64,000 nt of DNA from Gymnorhina tibicen. Taxonomy: Eukaryota > Chordata > Aves > Passeriformes > Artamidae. The stretch is taken from NCBI GenBank assembly GCA_013399875.1, contig VXAZ01005702.1:1-64000 (forward strand). The letters are read 5' to 3'. The position numbers were made by a program, and so were the translations under genes. Under the pieces are notes generated by a model. That model saw only the letters and a program-made list of their open reading frames with translations. It was not told where the DNA came from and ran no database searches. This document shows, one piece after another, positions 48,492-61,568 of this stretch (position 1 is the stretch's first letter; each line of letters begins with the position of its first letter).

Positions 48492-48860
48492 ATAGAATCA
48501 TACAGTGATTTCGGTTGGAAGGGACCTTAAAGACCACTTAGCTCCAACCCCTCTGTCATGGGTAGGGAGGACACCTTTCACTAGACTTTCCACTAGACAT
48601 AACAAATAAATAAATTCACCTGGTATGCAAATCCATAGGAAAAAAGGAAAAAAAATGTTGCTCAGAGCCCCATCCAACCTGGCCTTGAACACTTCCAGGG
48701 ATGGTGCATCCATTACTTCTCTGGGCAACCTGTTCCAGTACGTCACCACCCTCACAGTAAATAATTTCTTCTTAACATCTAATTTAAAACTACCCTTTTC
48801 CTGTTTAAAGCCATTCCCCCTTGTCTTGTCACTGCATTCCCTTGTAAAAAGTCCCACTGG
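48492..48860 (-). mobile_element. CR1 LINE 3' end (C), antisense, with small insertion
   Basis: The plus strand starts with the reversed CR1 terminus (CATAGAATCATACAGTG, then GGTTGGAAGGGACCTTAAAG) and continues through CCCCATCCAACCTGGCCTTG and GGGCAACCTGTTCCAG to GCCATTCCCCCTTGTCTTG. On the minus strand the end of ORF2 is readable: SDKTRGNG, then LFTVRVVTYWNRLPREV and LEVFKARLDGALSN, the conserved CR1 C-terminus. An AT-rich insertion of about 60 bp (roughly 48592-48655), with a repeated CACTAGAC at its left border, interrupts the 3' part. The element stops near 48860, so it is a typical strongly 5'-truncated copy. No function is expected. Confidence 0.95.
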
Positions 48861-50383
48861 TGGCAAAACAAAATTCCTTTCAAGGTTACACATTGCTTCT
48901 CTTCATAATAATAACAGGCAGTATTTTATATAGAATTAAAACCAGCTGAAGTACATAGTCACTTTCTCTGACTTACTGCCACTCATCCATTTTTGAGCTG
49001 AAATTGCTGTATGACTCATGCCTTTTTTCTAATTTTTTAAGCTACTTTAAGTGTTTTGAAATCAAATAAGAGCCAGATTTTTTTATAATCTCATTTTAGA
49101 ATCAATATTGTTTCGCATACACACTGAAGCCTCACAAGAGAAGAAAACAATGTTCCTTAAGCATCTACTATATGGCATTTCTTTTCATAAAGACCTCTTT
49201 GAAAGGCTAGATTAGATTTTAAGTCTAAGCATACGAGAAAACTGTGGATATTCTGTATATTTTGCTTTTTTCAATGAAAATAAAACTCTCTTGGTAATTT
49301 TAAATCTCAGTGGGATAAATGAAAATCAGAAAATACACTAATCCACAATATACAGAAGATGTTTTTAAAATTCTCTCATTTTTTAAATTTTCTGGAGTGA
49401 CCATCATGGTCTTCATAATAAGAAAACAAATAAATCAGGCTCTTTTTCCTCCACAAATCTGGTATTCATATAATATGCTTTTGTTCTAAGAAGGTAGAGT
49501 CTGTGATACTCATCCAAACACTAGCTAGAGGAACTATAATTTATAAGACAGACATTTCTTTCTTTTATACTTGTACCCAGTCTCCTCCTTTTTCTTGTCT
49601 TCATTTCTTACTGTTCTTTATTTGTCACTATAGCTTTTGAACCTAATATTTATGGAAGCTTTTGTATGCCAACTGTTGTCCCTACCTTGCCCTAACTTTA
49701 CACGTAATTTGAAGACCTCATTAAAATGGATTTGTATTTTCTACATCGAAAAAATGTTACTTTGATGTTCCTGGAGCAGTTTTCATCCCCATCAGGACCT
49801 GCAAAACTTTCTCCTTTTGTGATCCAGTGCAATCAATCAATTTTACAATCAGCTAATGAATTTCTACTTGGTGTCTTTCATCATTGCTTTGCTCACCTCC
49901 TATGCCTAAAGGTCCATCCTTAGGAATTGTCCTTTCCATTTTAACTCAAAGAATATTCTACTGTGATATATCAGTATAACATTAAATTTATATTAAAAAT
50001 AATGGATCTGATTTTCCAATTCAAATTTAGTCAGAGGTTCTAAGGTAAAAAATTTTGTTTCCGCAAGTTCAAAATTATAAGTATTCTGTATTCTTCATCA
50101 TTTTTTGAGTCTACACTTCAAATATTAAGTACCTGATTAGGTAAGTGGATGAGCTCTCTAATTTGCATTTTATCTTTTTCTTCTTTTTTCTTTTTTCTTT
50201 TTAATTTTTGAACATCATATTTTCAGGTGTGGGATGGATTGACTTAAGCCAGTGCCAATGACTCTACTATCAGCACATTCCTCTAATGTTATTCAAAATG
50301 TTTCCCTAACTTCAGTGTTTCCATAATTTGGTTTTACTAAATCTGCTCCTTCCTAGTGTGAGGGTAAGTGGTTTCTTGTGAGT

Positions 50384-50419
50384 GTATATATATACATATA
50401 TATATGTATATATATATAA
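50384..50419. repeat. (TA)n/(CATA)n near-palindromic tract
   Basis: TA repeats interrupted by an ACAT and a TATG at mirrored places, so the block is nearly self-complementary and could form a cruciform. Confidence 0.9.
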
Positions 50420-53400
50420 AACTACATGAGATAAATAGCCCCTCTTGTTCTATACTGCCCGAGTTGTATCTAGGGCAACCATTACCAAACCTTTCAAAGC
50501 CAAAAGAAATTGTTTCCTTGGCAACAGGAGCCATGTAAAATCTCACAGAACAACTGTCTTTTCTACTCAAATTCCATTCTTCTTGATACAGGAAAAAATG
50601 GTTTTCTATTTCACTATCTGACTCAAAATAGGTGAATTATGGTGGGGGAGTATAACTACATCTGAACACCCCTGGCAGACAAAAAAAGCCCTGGCAATCT
50701 CTCAAAGTATTTGACCCTTTTCTAGTTAATAGGGATTAGTATCTTACCAGCAGAGCATATAATATCATCAGACCTCTTAATAAAATCTTTCGCGGCCAGT
50801 AACATTATTTAAGCTTGAAAAATCCGTCTAGGTATAGTAGGAACCCACACAGCGTGAAATGACAATGCATTACTGACACTGAAGCTCCATTGTCACCCTT
50901 AGGCTTCCTCATCAGCCCAAATTCATAATTCATAAAGCATAGTAATATAAAGGGGCAATGTGTCTGAGTGCTTGAGAAAATTATTGTCAACTTCTAGTTT
51001 ATAAATTCTTAAAATTATACATTTCTTTGATTGGTTGGACTCTTTCAAAAACCAAGGGGTTTTTTTTTCCTTTTTCTTCCTTCCCTTTTTTTAAACTTCT
51101 ACGAATCTACAATTGTGTTATGTCTAATAAAATCAAGGTTTACCGTACAGTATTCATAGATACTATACTGTCTCTGGTGCTATTTCTTGGTTCCTACTGT
51201 ACCCCATCTTCTGTTTTTATTATTGTACTCTCATGTAAAGTATTTCCATTAAAAAGTTTGGGGTTTAAAAGTAGTTCTACCAAGACAACAAAATGCATTT
51301 CTAAATAAATTTCTGAGGATTTACCATTTCACATGTGAAGTAAATCTTATCTAAATATCTCAATAAAGTTATTGATATTTTTTGTCAGAAGCATCTTGCT
51401 TCAGCAAAGAAATATGTTTCCAGCTTTTTATATATGCTGGATAAAAGCCAGAATAATTAGGTTTTATGGATTTTTCTGCAGGCATCATCATTATTATTTG
51501 CTATTTGTTCAGCCAAGTCCACCATTTTACTAAATATATTTTATTTATTATTGTGAGAGAAAAGAATGAAATGTGTCATATACTTCATTCTAAGTCTGGA
51601 ATACATAAGTTATTCCTTAAACAAATAACGTGTTTTGCTGACACAATCACTTTATTTTGCTTATATTGACTTCAATTCCAATGGTTATGTCACAGATTTA
51701 TAGACAGGCACCTTCTGTTCACAAGCAGGTAATTCTCGATAACCAGTGATGTTGTGGAAGGCACTAATTTTCCTGTTAGCAAGCATGTTGTCCCTGTGGA
51801 TAGTTTTGGAACTGTACGAGTTGTTATCTGGGGAGGTCAGACCCTAGCTTTCAAACAGTTTGTGCCTCGGTCACAGGCTTGAACCCAAAGCCTATTAATT
51901 TCTTGTAAACTTGAATTATACCAAAACAGAGTCCTGGGCTTTGATATTATGCATACAATTAATGAGGTTTTTACAGTAGAGTTATCAAATAACAGTTAAA
52001 CCGGCGGGTCTCTACAGGTATATAAAATCTGTTTAGAATTGGATTTTGAGCACTCCAGAAGGAGAGCAATTGAAACAACTTTTTGCTCATGACCGTTATG
52101 ATGACAGATTGTCTTTATTTCTACCTGATGTGTTAGAGAGGTACTTGCAAGCTGTAGCTGAAGACTTTTTTATAGAGATGATATTTCAGCATTATCAGAT
52201 GTCTTCTCCCCTAAAAATTTAGTACAGCCTTATCCCTCTGTTGGCATGGATGTGCTACACAGCTTGGGGCAAATGTATCACAGACCTTGAACTTGAGAGA
52301 ATTATTTACATTAGAGATTAATTGCTTTAAAGAGTTCATGTTATTACATAAATAACATTCAGTTGAACCGTTTTAAATTTTTAAGATCATCATTAAGCAT
52401 ATTGCAACAGCCAAAATTTAAACTCTTTGATAAATATCCAGGTTGAAAAAATTTCAGTGAAATTATGAAGAAAACACCCATAAAGAAAATTTCATTTACT
52501 TTTGAAAAATTTGAATTTACTTTTGGAGCATTTCTAGGCCGAGTTCAGACAACTAATCCATTTGTCCATTTTTTTGGTTATTTTTTAGAAATCTGTCATC
52601 TTGTCCTCCAAGGCTCAAAGCAATAAAATACAAATGTAGCAATCTCATTGAAAGAGCAGTGATGTCCTTCCCTAGGACATAGTTCAGACGGGAATGTAAC
52701 TACAAGGACCTGTCTGAATCTTTATGAAATGCATTCTTGAATTCCAGACATTTGATGGAGATGGTCATGTCCCACATAGTGATTGTGAAGTAAATGCTAG
52801 ATTTGTCTTCCGAGATGAGTGAGCTTGTGGGGCTTTTTGCAGGTTTTCTTGGTTGTCAGTGGAGACAAATGGGTCTTATAAAATCAGACTATTAGGTCTT
52901 GCAAAATGTTCAAAATTTGCAGCTTCTTTTGGAGTTTAGTTTCAGATAACCAGAAGTAAGTATCAAAAAGAAAATGAGATATAAAAGTGAGTTAAATTGA
53001 AAACAGAGAACTTGAAAAAAAATTTGTCTTCTGTGGAAAGGTTATTCAGAAGCTAAATTAGTGCACAACTTTTATGAGAGCAGGTTAGTATTCATTTAAG
53101 ATATGCAGACTTAGACAGTCACCTAAGAATGTATATCTATTTATTGAAGTATTCGATAGTACTCATGTAACAAAACAAAGCATACTAAACAAATGAATGT
53201 CATTACTGTGCTTCCCTGGAGTCTTTTTCTAGTCTTGATTTTCTTCTCAAGGATCATTCACATTTTGTGGAAAAGGGATGTAAAAATGCTCTTTCAAACT
53301 TCACTGGATCTTGATTCATGAGTTTGTAATATAATCCTCTTTGCAGAATTAATAAGTTGAACTTTTTAACCCTTTATTTTGGGGGATATTCTGAGTGACA

Positions 53401-53923
53401 TATTTATTCTACTAAAATAATATAAAATACTTAGCATATACATTGGGATAACTAGGAAAGGAAGAGATGCACGCTATGTTATATCCCATCATGAAACCAG
53501 GACAAGTTCAGGGCTCCTATCCCAAGAAACATTCCTGAGTTTCTCTTTATAGACATAAACAGGGAAGGAATAGCTTCTCAAGAAATGATTTAGAGTATCT
53601 AATGTGGTCCCGTGCTGTGAATTGCATTTTGGCAGACTCTATGTTTCTCTTCACCGAGTGCCTGCAAAGGTTTGGGGACTATCCTATTAATTCAGGTGTA
53701 TGAGTTATTTTGCCTAAGGCTGAATGGGAAATATGGCACTGGGAACAAGGCTGACCATGTAGACCTAAAATAGTTTGTCTAGAGTTCATTGTGCCCAGTA
53801 TCCTGAAAGTCTTTGTTGTTATGTGAACTAGATCTTATCAGATAAAGTTTTCACAGATCACCTGAACTTATTTTGATTGGAAGTTCACACACATGGCATC
53901 TGGGGCTTGGATGCATTTTTAAT

Positions 53924-53971
53924 TTTTATTATTATTTTTATTACTACTATTACTACTACTACTACTACTAC
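53924..53971. repeat. (TTA)n-(TAC)n compound microsatellite
   Basis: TTA units pass into about nine TAC units. The resulting Val/Ile-rich minus-strand frame is an artefact. Confidence 0.92.
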
Positions 53972-55257
53972 ATTGCAGTTCATCAGTAAAAGTAAAGATA
54001 AAATAATGAAAATTATTGTAATTTGTGATTTTTGTAACATCTTTGCATAGCTATAAACAGTTAACATATAAACTAAAGCTTTGGCCAAGTTCAAAATTTT
54101 GAGTTACCCAGAAATTAGAAATAATTGAGTGCATAAAAATCAGAATTTTGCATATTCTGCAAAAACACAAAAAGAAGTTCAAAATACAACCTCCTTTTAA
54201 TTCTGTATCTTTAAAAAATGATGCATTTCCTTTGCTGTCTTACAAAAGTTGCCATAACTTTTAGTGAGCCTTGTTGTGATATTGTTTACAAAGAATAAGA
54301 CACTTGATGCTTTTGTTTCGAAGCAGGTTTTTCAGTCTGCTATGCTGATACCTTCAGCAGCACTTGACATATGTTCAGAGAAAATACTTGGTGACAGGAA
54401 AGTCTGGCTCTGAGTATCAGAAACAGACACAACTGTGTTTTTAGTTACCGAAAAATGTAAAGGTTCTTACCTTGCAGTTTATGGTCTGCTGTCATGCAAT
54501 AATTCTTTACTGACAGAAACACAATTCTCTGTAGATCCTTCCTCACCCTCTGCAGATGTCAGGTTCTTCAATCCTTTCTTTTTTCCAGTGTTTTCCTCCT
54601 TGCCTGATTTTTTTAAACACCTGAATGTAATCACAGATGTAAAACACTATGACTCTCATAGTCTAATAGATTCAAAACTGTCATTACTGTGCCCAAGCAT
54701 CCAGTAGCAGTCTAAATTCTCTTCCTTATCCATTTTATCTTTTTCACAATCAATACTTTTTATTTGCTATGCTAGAAATAACATTATTTAAAATCAATTA
54801 ACATTTAATACTTTGATACAATGCATTTTACAATGTGTATATGCACCAACATCAAAGTGATGTAAGGAATGTTCTAGGGAGGAATAGAATTATCAAACAA
54901 TGCCAATAAAAAATAGTCATGATGCCAAAACTTTTCAGGCACCTAATGTTCCTAGGGACCTCTGTGATCAACATTAAAATAGAACATCTCACAGGAAACA
55001 AAGGCAAACCCTTATTTCTTAGATGAAACAAGAATCAGAGCACAACCACCGTCTTGTTACAACAAAAGATTGCATATTTGAAATATCCCTTTTACTGATA
55101 ATGTGATCAATGCTTCCCATGAAAGGTGCTTTAAGACATACAAGTTAGGAGCCAGAGTGTATTGTGAAATGGTTTTTAACAGGAAGAGCTGCAAGTAAAG
55201 AACAGGTGGCTGACTGTATTATGTATATGATCTATACAATGAGGTAGACATTTATAT

Positions 55258-56140
55258 AATCATAGAATCACAGAAAGGTTTGGGTTGGAAGGGACCTTAA
55301 AGATTGTCCAGATCCAACCCCTCCGCCATGGGCAGGGACCCTTTCCACTGCACCAGGTTGCTGCGAGCCTTTTCTAACCTGGCCTTGAACACTTCCAGGG
55401 ATGAAGCATCCGCAGCTTCTCTGGGCAACCTGTTCCAATCCATCACCGCTCTTATATTTAAGAATTTCTTTCTAATATCTAATCTAAAACTACTCTCTTT
55501 CAGTTTAAAGCCATTCCCCCTTGTCCTGTCACTACATGCCCTAGTGAGAAGTCCTTCTCCATCTTTCTTGTAGCCTCCTTTAGGTACTGGAAAGCATTGT
55601 AAGGTCTCTCCAGAGACTTCTCTTCTTCAGGCTGAACAACAAGCCCTCTCTCAGCCCGTCTTCACAGGAGAGGTGCTCCATCCTTCTGATCATCTTAATG
55701 ACCCTCCTCTGGACCCACTCCAATAGGTGCACATCCTTCTTGTGTTGGGGGCCCCAGAGTTGCATTCAGTACCCCAGGCAGGGTCTCACAAAAGTGCAGT
55801 ACAGCAGTAGAACCAGACCCGCTGGTCATCCTTCTTTTAATGCTACTGTTGGCTGTCTGGGATGCAAGTGTGCCCTGAGAGGTCATGTCAAGCTTCTCAT
55901 CTACCAGCGCCCCTAAGTCCTTATCCTCAGGACTTCTCTCAATCCCTTCTCCATCTAAACTGAATTTGTGCTCGAGATTGCCCTAACCAATGTGCAGGAG
56001 CTTACACTTGGTCTTGTTGAACTTCATGAGGTTTGCACAGGCCCATCTCTCAAGCCTGTCAAGGTCTCCCTGGACGGCATCCCTTCCATCCAGCATGTCA
56101 ACTGCCCCACACAGCTTGGTGTCATCAGCAAACTTGATTA
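55258..56140 (-). mobile_element. CR1 LINE 3' end (D), antisense, best-preserved copy
   Basis: About 880 bp of CR1 in antisense. The plus strand begins at the reversed 3' terminus (ATCATAGAATCACAGAAAGG, GGGTTGGAAGGGACCTTAAAG). It runs through the C-terminal coding part, CCACTCCAATAGGTGCACATCC and GGGGGCCCCAGAGTTGCATT, to CAGCTTGGTGTCATCAGCAAAC near 56130. Minus-strand translation shows LQLWGPQHKKDVHLLEWVQRR, VIKMIRRMEHLSCEDGLREG and LFSLKKRSLWRDL, the typical region after the RT core. Frameshifts and stops are present but the sequence is close to consensus, so it is younger than copies A and B. The 5' part, including RT core and endonuclease, is missing. The minus-strand terminus has one ATTCTATG octamer, as expected for CR1, and no target-site duplication is evident. 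Confidence 0.97.
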
Positions 56141-58627
56141 TTTAATTTTGATTCTGGAATGCAATGGCTATTCTGGGACTAAGTATGGAGAAAACTGATG
56201 GGACAAAATCTCAGATCAATATCCAAGAAGACAGAAAAATTATTCCTGAGCAGTGATCTATCAATTATGAAAAGAAGGACATCAAAAGATGAACCTGTGC
56301 AGTTAAAATAATCTATTTGTATCAGATAGATACAAATGATAAGCCGAGCTATTCAGGAGTGTGAGCAGGAGAAGTTTAAAAAATATCTACTTAAAAATAC
56401 ACTGTAAATTTCTGGTATGACTATTCAAAAATAACAAGTACAGGATTCAGAATCTAGTATTCCTGAAAAACAATTTTGAATCTAAATCTTAAATTTTTGT
56501 GTCTCACACAAATCTAAATATTCATCATTTCTTAAAAAAAAAAAAGGCAAATAAATCTGATGTATGAGATTTTTTGTTCAAGCCCCATTAATTATCACTT
56601 GGCCTTAACTCTAATTAAAATAGTGCTTCAGAGAAACATATCAAGCATACTTCTTCTTATAGAAATTATATGAACTAAAACATCAAATACACTATGCATT
56701 TAAATTAGATTTTCTAAATATATGTTTCAAGTATCACAGTTATTTGAATGCCTTTTTCAGTAAGTAATGTGCTTGAAAACCCTGAGGTACCATGCACCAA
56801 ACTGAAATGTGAGGAGACCACGAGCAGGTGAATTGCAGAGCATCATTCTGTGATAAGTATCTCAAACCTCAGGAACTCCATTGGAGACACATCTGTTGTT
56901 TGTCTGAAATATGCATCATAATTTATATTTTCTTAAAGTTTCTGTATGAAACCCATCTCAAAAACAAATTTACCGGAAGTCTTATGAACTGCATTTCAAA
57001 TACAGAGGGTGTGGAAATGTGGCTTTTTCCCCACCTTTCAGGTCCTTTTATAACAATCCTGTAGCTTAACTCAAACTGAGGACAGACTTTATCATAAGTA
57101 CATATTCCCACAGTACCTTCTAGTGAATGGCCATTTTAATTAGCAGAAGGCAAAGCAAGTCTTTGCTCTTTTGTTGCACTGTAGGATAGGGTGGGAGTTG
57201 TTTTGAACTCTGCTTTTAGCTTGCTTGTCCCTTTCCAAGTGGCAGAACTGTAAAAGATGACTGAGTTTTCCTACACAGGGATTGCACTTCTTTGCATGGG
57301 TAAAGTTTGCTGCTCACTGATCTGTGTTCCTTGGGACTTAGAGCAACTGGGCCACACATGTCCATAGCATCAGTGCAATTCCAGCCAGTTAAGACTGGTT
57401 ACCTAGACAAATGCCTGTGATGTATTGTTACTTATAAAAGCTCATATGCTGTTCAGTTAAGAAGAAATGCAACTCTTAGCGCACAGAAAGTTATTAGCTG
57501 TTATTTGTCTGCTTTGAGAACTCTTTCCTATTCCTGGACTGTCTCTCAGAATATATAACAAAATGCAGTACTGCTTATTTAGAGCTTCTCAAAATTAATT
57601 ACCCTACTGACAATGAGCTCATTTTTTGTTTGCCCTGGAAATGAAACAATTCACCCACAAACATTTACCTCATAGAAAATACTTACTGAGTTATGACTGC
57701 ACCTTTGTCCTGGAATATTTTCACTCATTTCAGTGGATTTTTACCTGTACATTCAATCCACCTGTCTGAAGTCTGTGTTGTATTTGTAATCCTGTTTATA
57801 TTTTGAAAAAGTCACAGAGCAACAAATACTGAAAGTGAGTTTTTGTGTCTGTACATGCCACAGAGTAAAAAAAGAAAATGTCATCTTTTAATTAGCAGGA
57901 AGTGTGGGGTTTTCTGGTTCTCATCTTTTAATCCATATTATGATCGAAACATATGCAAATTAACTGACTTGAAAACTATGTTAGAGGGGTCACCTCAAAA
58001 TCCCAAATATTCTCTGCATTCATGATTTTCTAAGAGAAAAATAAATCCAGAGATTCTATGCAAGGGGGTCTTCCTTGTAGCCTTTAGAAGACTCCTTTGT
58101 TTCTCTGGATAACAATGTATTCTACAAGTCTTGGTTTCCAGTTGAGATAATAGCTTTCCCTTTGAGGACTAAGGGGAAAAGAAAAATAATTAAATTTAGA
58201 AAATATTCATTTCTGCATCTTGGCGAATTTAACCCGAATATGATTTTAGGTCTGTTTATTATTAGTTCCAACACACTTGTTTTTCTGTCTAAATACTAAA
58301 ACCCAGCATAATTTAGGACTCTAATGTATTCTGAAGCATATGAGACAATTTTTCCAAATGCCAACAGCTTTCAATTCTGCAGCTCTCTATTTGTAAGATG
58401 AAGTACTTTTCTTTTTCAAATGCAGTCTCAGCACCTGTCCTTTCAGAAAGAACTAAAGTGTCATCAAGTTCACTATGAAACATTAAGGACCTACAAAAAC
58501 TTGTATCGATTTTATTTCCTCTATAAAAGATGTCTCGCTTTTTGCATTGAGGTTTTATTTGTGTAGAGCTTTGTCTGAAACTGGCTGAGTCCCTACACCC
58601 AACCACTTAAGTGGAAGTGTAAAGTCA
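56141..58627. other. AT-rich DNA, no gene
   Basis: No gene or repeat recognised. Open frames are at most 97 codons (58313-58606, -) with no domain. An A-run lies near 56533. Confidence 0.6.
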
Positions 58628-59040
58628 TGAGGCAGGAGGAGGGAGACTGAGACTATTTAGCTTGGAAAAGAGGAGGTTCAGGGGAATATCATCAATGTCT
58701 ACAAGTACCTGAAGTGAGGGTGTGAAGAAAAGGGAGCTGGTTCTTCTCAGTGGTGCCTAGTGACAAGACCAGAGGCAATGGGCACAAACTGAAATGCAGG
58801 AGGTTCCCTCTGAACAACAGGAAACACTTTCTCACTGTGAGGATGACTGAGCACTGGCACAGGCCTCCCAAAGAGGTTGTCAAGTCTCCATACTTGGAGA
58901 TATTCGAAAGGTATTTGGACATGGCCCTGGGCAACCTGCTCTATGTGGCCCTCCTTGAGCAGGGCAGTTGGTCCAGGTGACCTCCAGAGGAGGTGGGCAG
59001 CCCTTTAGGCAATTGTGAACCTGAAATCACAGTGCTACAG
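58628..59040 (+). mobile_element. CR1 LINE 3' fragment (E), sense
   Basis: The only CR1 in plus orientation. It starts near GACTATTTAGCTTGGAAAAG and proceeds AGGAGGTTCAGGGGAATATC, GTCTACAAGTACCTGAAG, AGTGACAAGACCAGAGGCAA, ATGGCCCTGGGCAACCTGCT and CCAGGTGACCTCCAGAGG, the standard order of the CR1 3' end. The ORF2 C-terminus can be read at 58750-58980 as VPSDKTRGNGHKLKCRRFPL followed by TVRMTEHWHRPPKEVV and YLEIFERYLDMALGN, ending at TGA. It is 5'-truncated at about 58628. The terminal octamer repeats are lost or strongly mutated after 59010. Confidence 0.93.
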
Positions 59041-61568
59041 GGCCAACCTAGGGCATCCAAGAGGAGCATGTGTCGTTTCAGAGCTTCTAGCTGAAATTGC
59101 AGTGCTAGATATGTATTTTAAATTACAGTTTCCTCTAGCAGTTTGTAAAGTGCATTATTTTACCTTTGACTGAAGCAAACCCTACACTGTGCAGAATGAA
59201 CAGATTCAAACCCCAAGAGGAGCCTAAATTTCAGAAAATACATTATCTGGCAGCAGAAAAAGGCTAGGACCTCAGAACAAATATAATCAGGATCTGCTGC
59301 GTCTAGAAAGGGTAAACAAGTAACACTAACTTTTTTTCTTTTCCATCTCCTTAACTTTACCTAGCCTCTGCTCCCCAGTGCTCAGTGGTGGTAGAAGAAA
59401 TATGAACTCCTGATCATGCTTGTTATACCTGGAAAGAATAATGGAGGAAAAAGAACTACATCAGATATACCAACTGAAAAGCTAGGCTCTACTGGTATTT
59501 AAAATTATTGATCAGAAATAATGGCACCTGAAAAGACTGCCTGTTACTGTTTCACTGGATTCCAACTTTATTTGGCAAACCTCACAGCAAGTAGTGGCTT
59601 AGAAAAATAGCCTACCAAAACCTTCAGACTTTTTAGGCTTCTGCATAACAGAAGTTATGCCACTGCCTAAAACTTAAAATGTTGTTTGAAGAACTAACAA
59701 TATTGGTCCCCCCAGCATATTCTAATTTCATCTTTAAGTCAATTTTAAGCACTGTGTCTTGATTTGCATTGGGCTAGGCAGGATTCTAAGGTGATTATTT
59801 TGCCCAAACTTATTTTGAAAGGAGTCATGCTGACTGTCTGGCTTTTCATCTGTCTCAAACCCTTACCAAAAGGATAAGGGAAATTGAAATAATTTTAAAT
59901 GATTTAGACAAGACAGGTTGTCTGCTTACTTGTACTTCAGGTTACTTAATGCTAAATTTGTGTTGATTACTGTACAAGTTTTCTAAGTAGGAAGACCTAC
60001 AGGCCAAAACAAGTTCTTTATTAAAATTATAGCAAATCTTTTTAGATTTGTTTTTCTGAGAGTTCTAATGGCTAACACAAGCTTTCAGAACCTGACCCAG
60101 TGTGTGAAGTAGTCAAGCACCTTTATTCTTCTCTCTACCAGTGAAATCGGTGTGAATCTCAGGTGCCTGGCACTCTTCAAGATGAAGAGTATACCTTGTC
60201 AAAATGAAGAGTAAAGGCCATCCCAATGGCGCATCACAAGATATCCCTGGTGTTCAGCAAGCCTCAGATTAAAGGTGTGAATGGTTGTTATGTCTGTGGT
60301 AAAGACTTGACTGAGGGCACCTACAGTGGCTCACACTTTAAGAACCTTTTAACTTGAGAATGTTGTTAAAGCGTTGGCAGTATTTGAAAACCTACAGTGT
60401 CATCAGCACTTTATCTGTTCTTATGTGCCAGAATGTTAAAATATCATTACAGTCTATCATCTGGTGCTACATGGACTCTGAAAATATTGCCACAATACTA
60501 GAATAGGAGAAAAGTAAGATCAAGGAATTCAGTGCTGATTCTTGGGAAGACAGAGGCAGTTTGTGTAGTAATTTACTGCATTTTCAGGGGTTCAAGTCTG
60601 AACAGTGATTCAATATGCTCAAATTTGATAAAATTTTTATAACTTTCCTTTATTTTTTTGGGGTGGGATTCCTGGAAGAGACCCCTGTGACACCAGCAAT
60701 CTGGGAAATATCCCATGGGATCATCATGCTTAGAAAGATATTGGAAAGTATCTGTATGAATATGTAATAATGGAAATGTACTTCTACCTTATTTTGAATC
60801 CTTCTTACACATACACAGGCATACAAGCCTGCCAGGACTGTATAATTCGTCATTTCTCCAAACAGAACAGGTGAAATCTGCAGAATCATCAATAATTTCT
60901 TCCTTCCCTCCTTCTCTCCTCCTGACTCCATGAAATATTCTCTGTCTGTTATCTGTTCAGTTCTGAGCTTGCTAGAAGGAGCCAGAGCTCAGCCACTCTT
61001 CGTTATCCTATGTGTGCTCAGCCCAGTGTTGTAAGAATGGTGCTCTGAAAACCACAGACTACAGAGAGTGAGGATTTAGAAATGCTCAATTCAAATAATT
61101 CTTGATGCTTCTACAGTAGAATTCTTTATTTCTTGACTACTGACATTTCACTAATACCATATGGAAGTTCATGTAGGACTAAATCTGAGTTATTAAAGAA
61201 AGATGTTGCAAGTTAGAGATGCTTGGAAACATGAGCTATATTACCAAGTAATTTCTCTCATAAATGAACAGCTGGTATCAAAATGCTGAAGTGCAAATGA
61301 GTGGGAAGATTATCTTAATTCAATGAGTTTAAGGGCTGGCATATCTAATGGAATGCTACGACAGACCTTGCCGTACAAAAGAATAATTAAGAAAAATACT
61401 GCTCCAGGTGCAAATTCAGGTTTATATTTTCATGAATCCCACACAGTGAAATTTCTTAACTGGCAATATTTTATTTAAGTAAAACTTCTACCAACAGAGG
61501 CAGGATTAGATTTTTGTTTTAATCTGCCTCTACAGTGGCAGTTAAATAAATGGTTTATTTTATTTCAG
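59041..61568. other. AT-rich DNA, no supported gene
   Basis: No gene recognised. An imperfect 17-bp direct repeat (CTGAAATCACAGTGCTA at 59021-59037, CTGAAATTGCAGTGCTA at 59091-59107) overlaps the end of CR1 E. A weakly coding-like patch lies at 60208-60354 (see findings). A 93-codon minus frame at 60650-60931 has no family features. Confidence 0.55.

Larger units (their letters stand above)
48861..55257. other. AT-rich DNA with microsatellites, no supported gene
   Basis: No gene recognised. It contains an AT palindrome at 50384-50419, pyrimidine-rich tracts near 50171-50208 and 51061-51090, a TTA/TAC microsatellite at 53924-53971, and a stretch with weak coding-like character at 51733-52318 (see findings). 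Open frames from ATG are at most 93 codons. Confidence 0.6.

Noticed and set aside
48498..48893. 131-codon minus frame with real-protein look
   Set aside because: It is the CR1 ORF2 C-terminus, not a host gene.
53884..54094. 69-codon minus frame with a Val-rich run
   Set aside because: The run is a translation of the TTA/TAC microsatellite.
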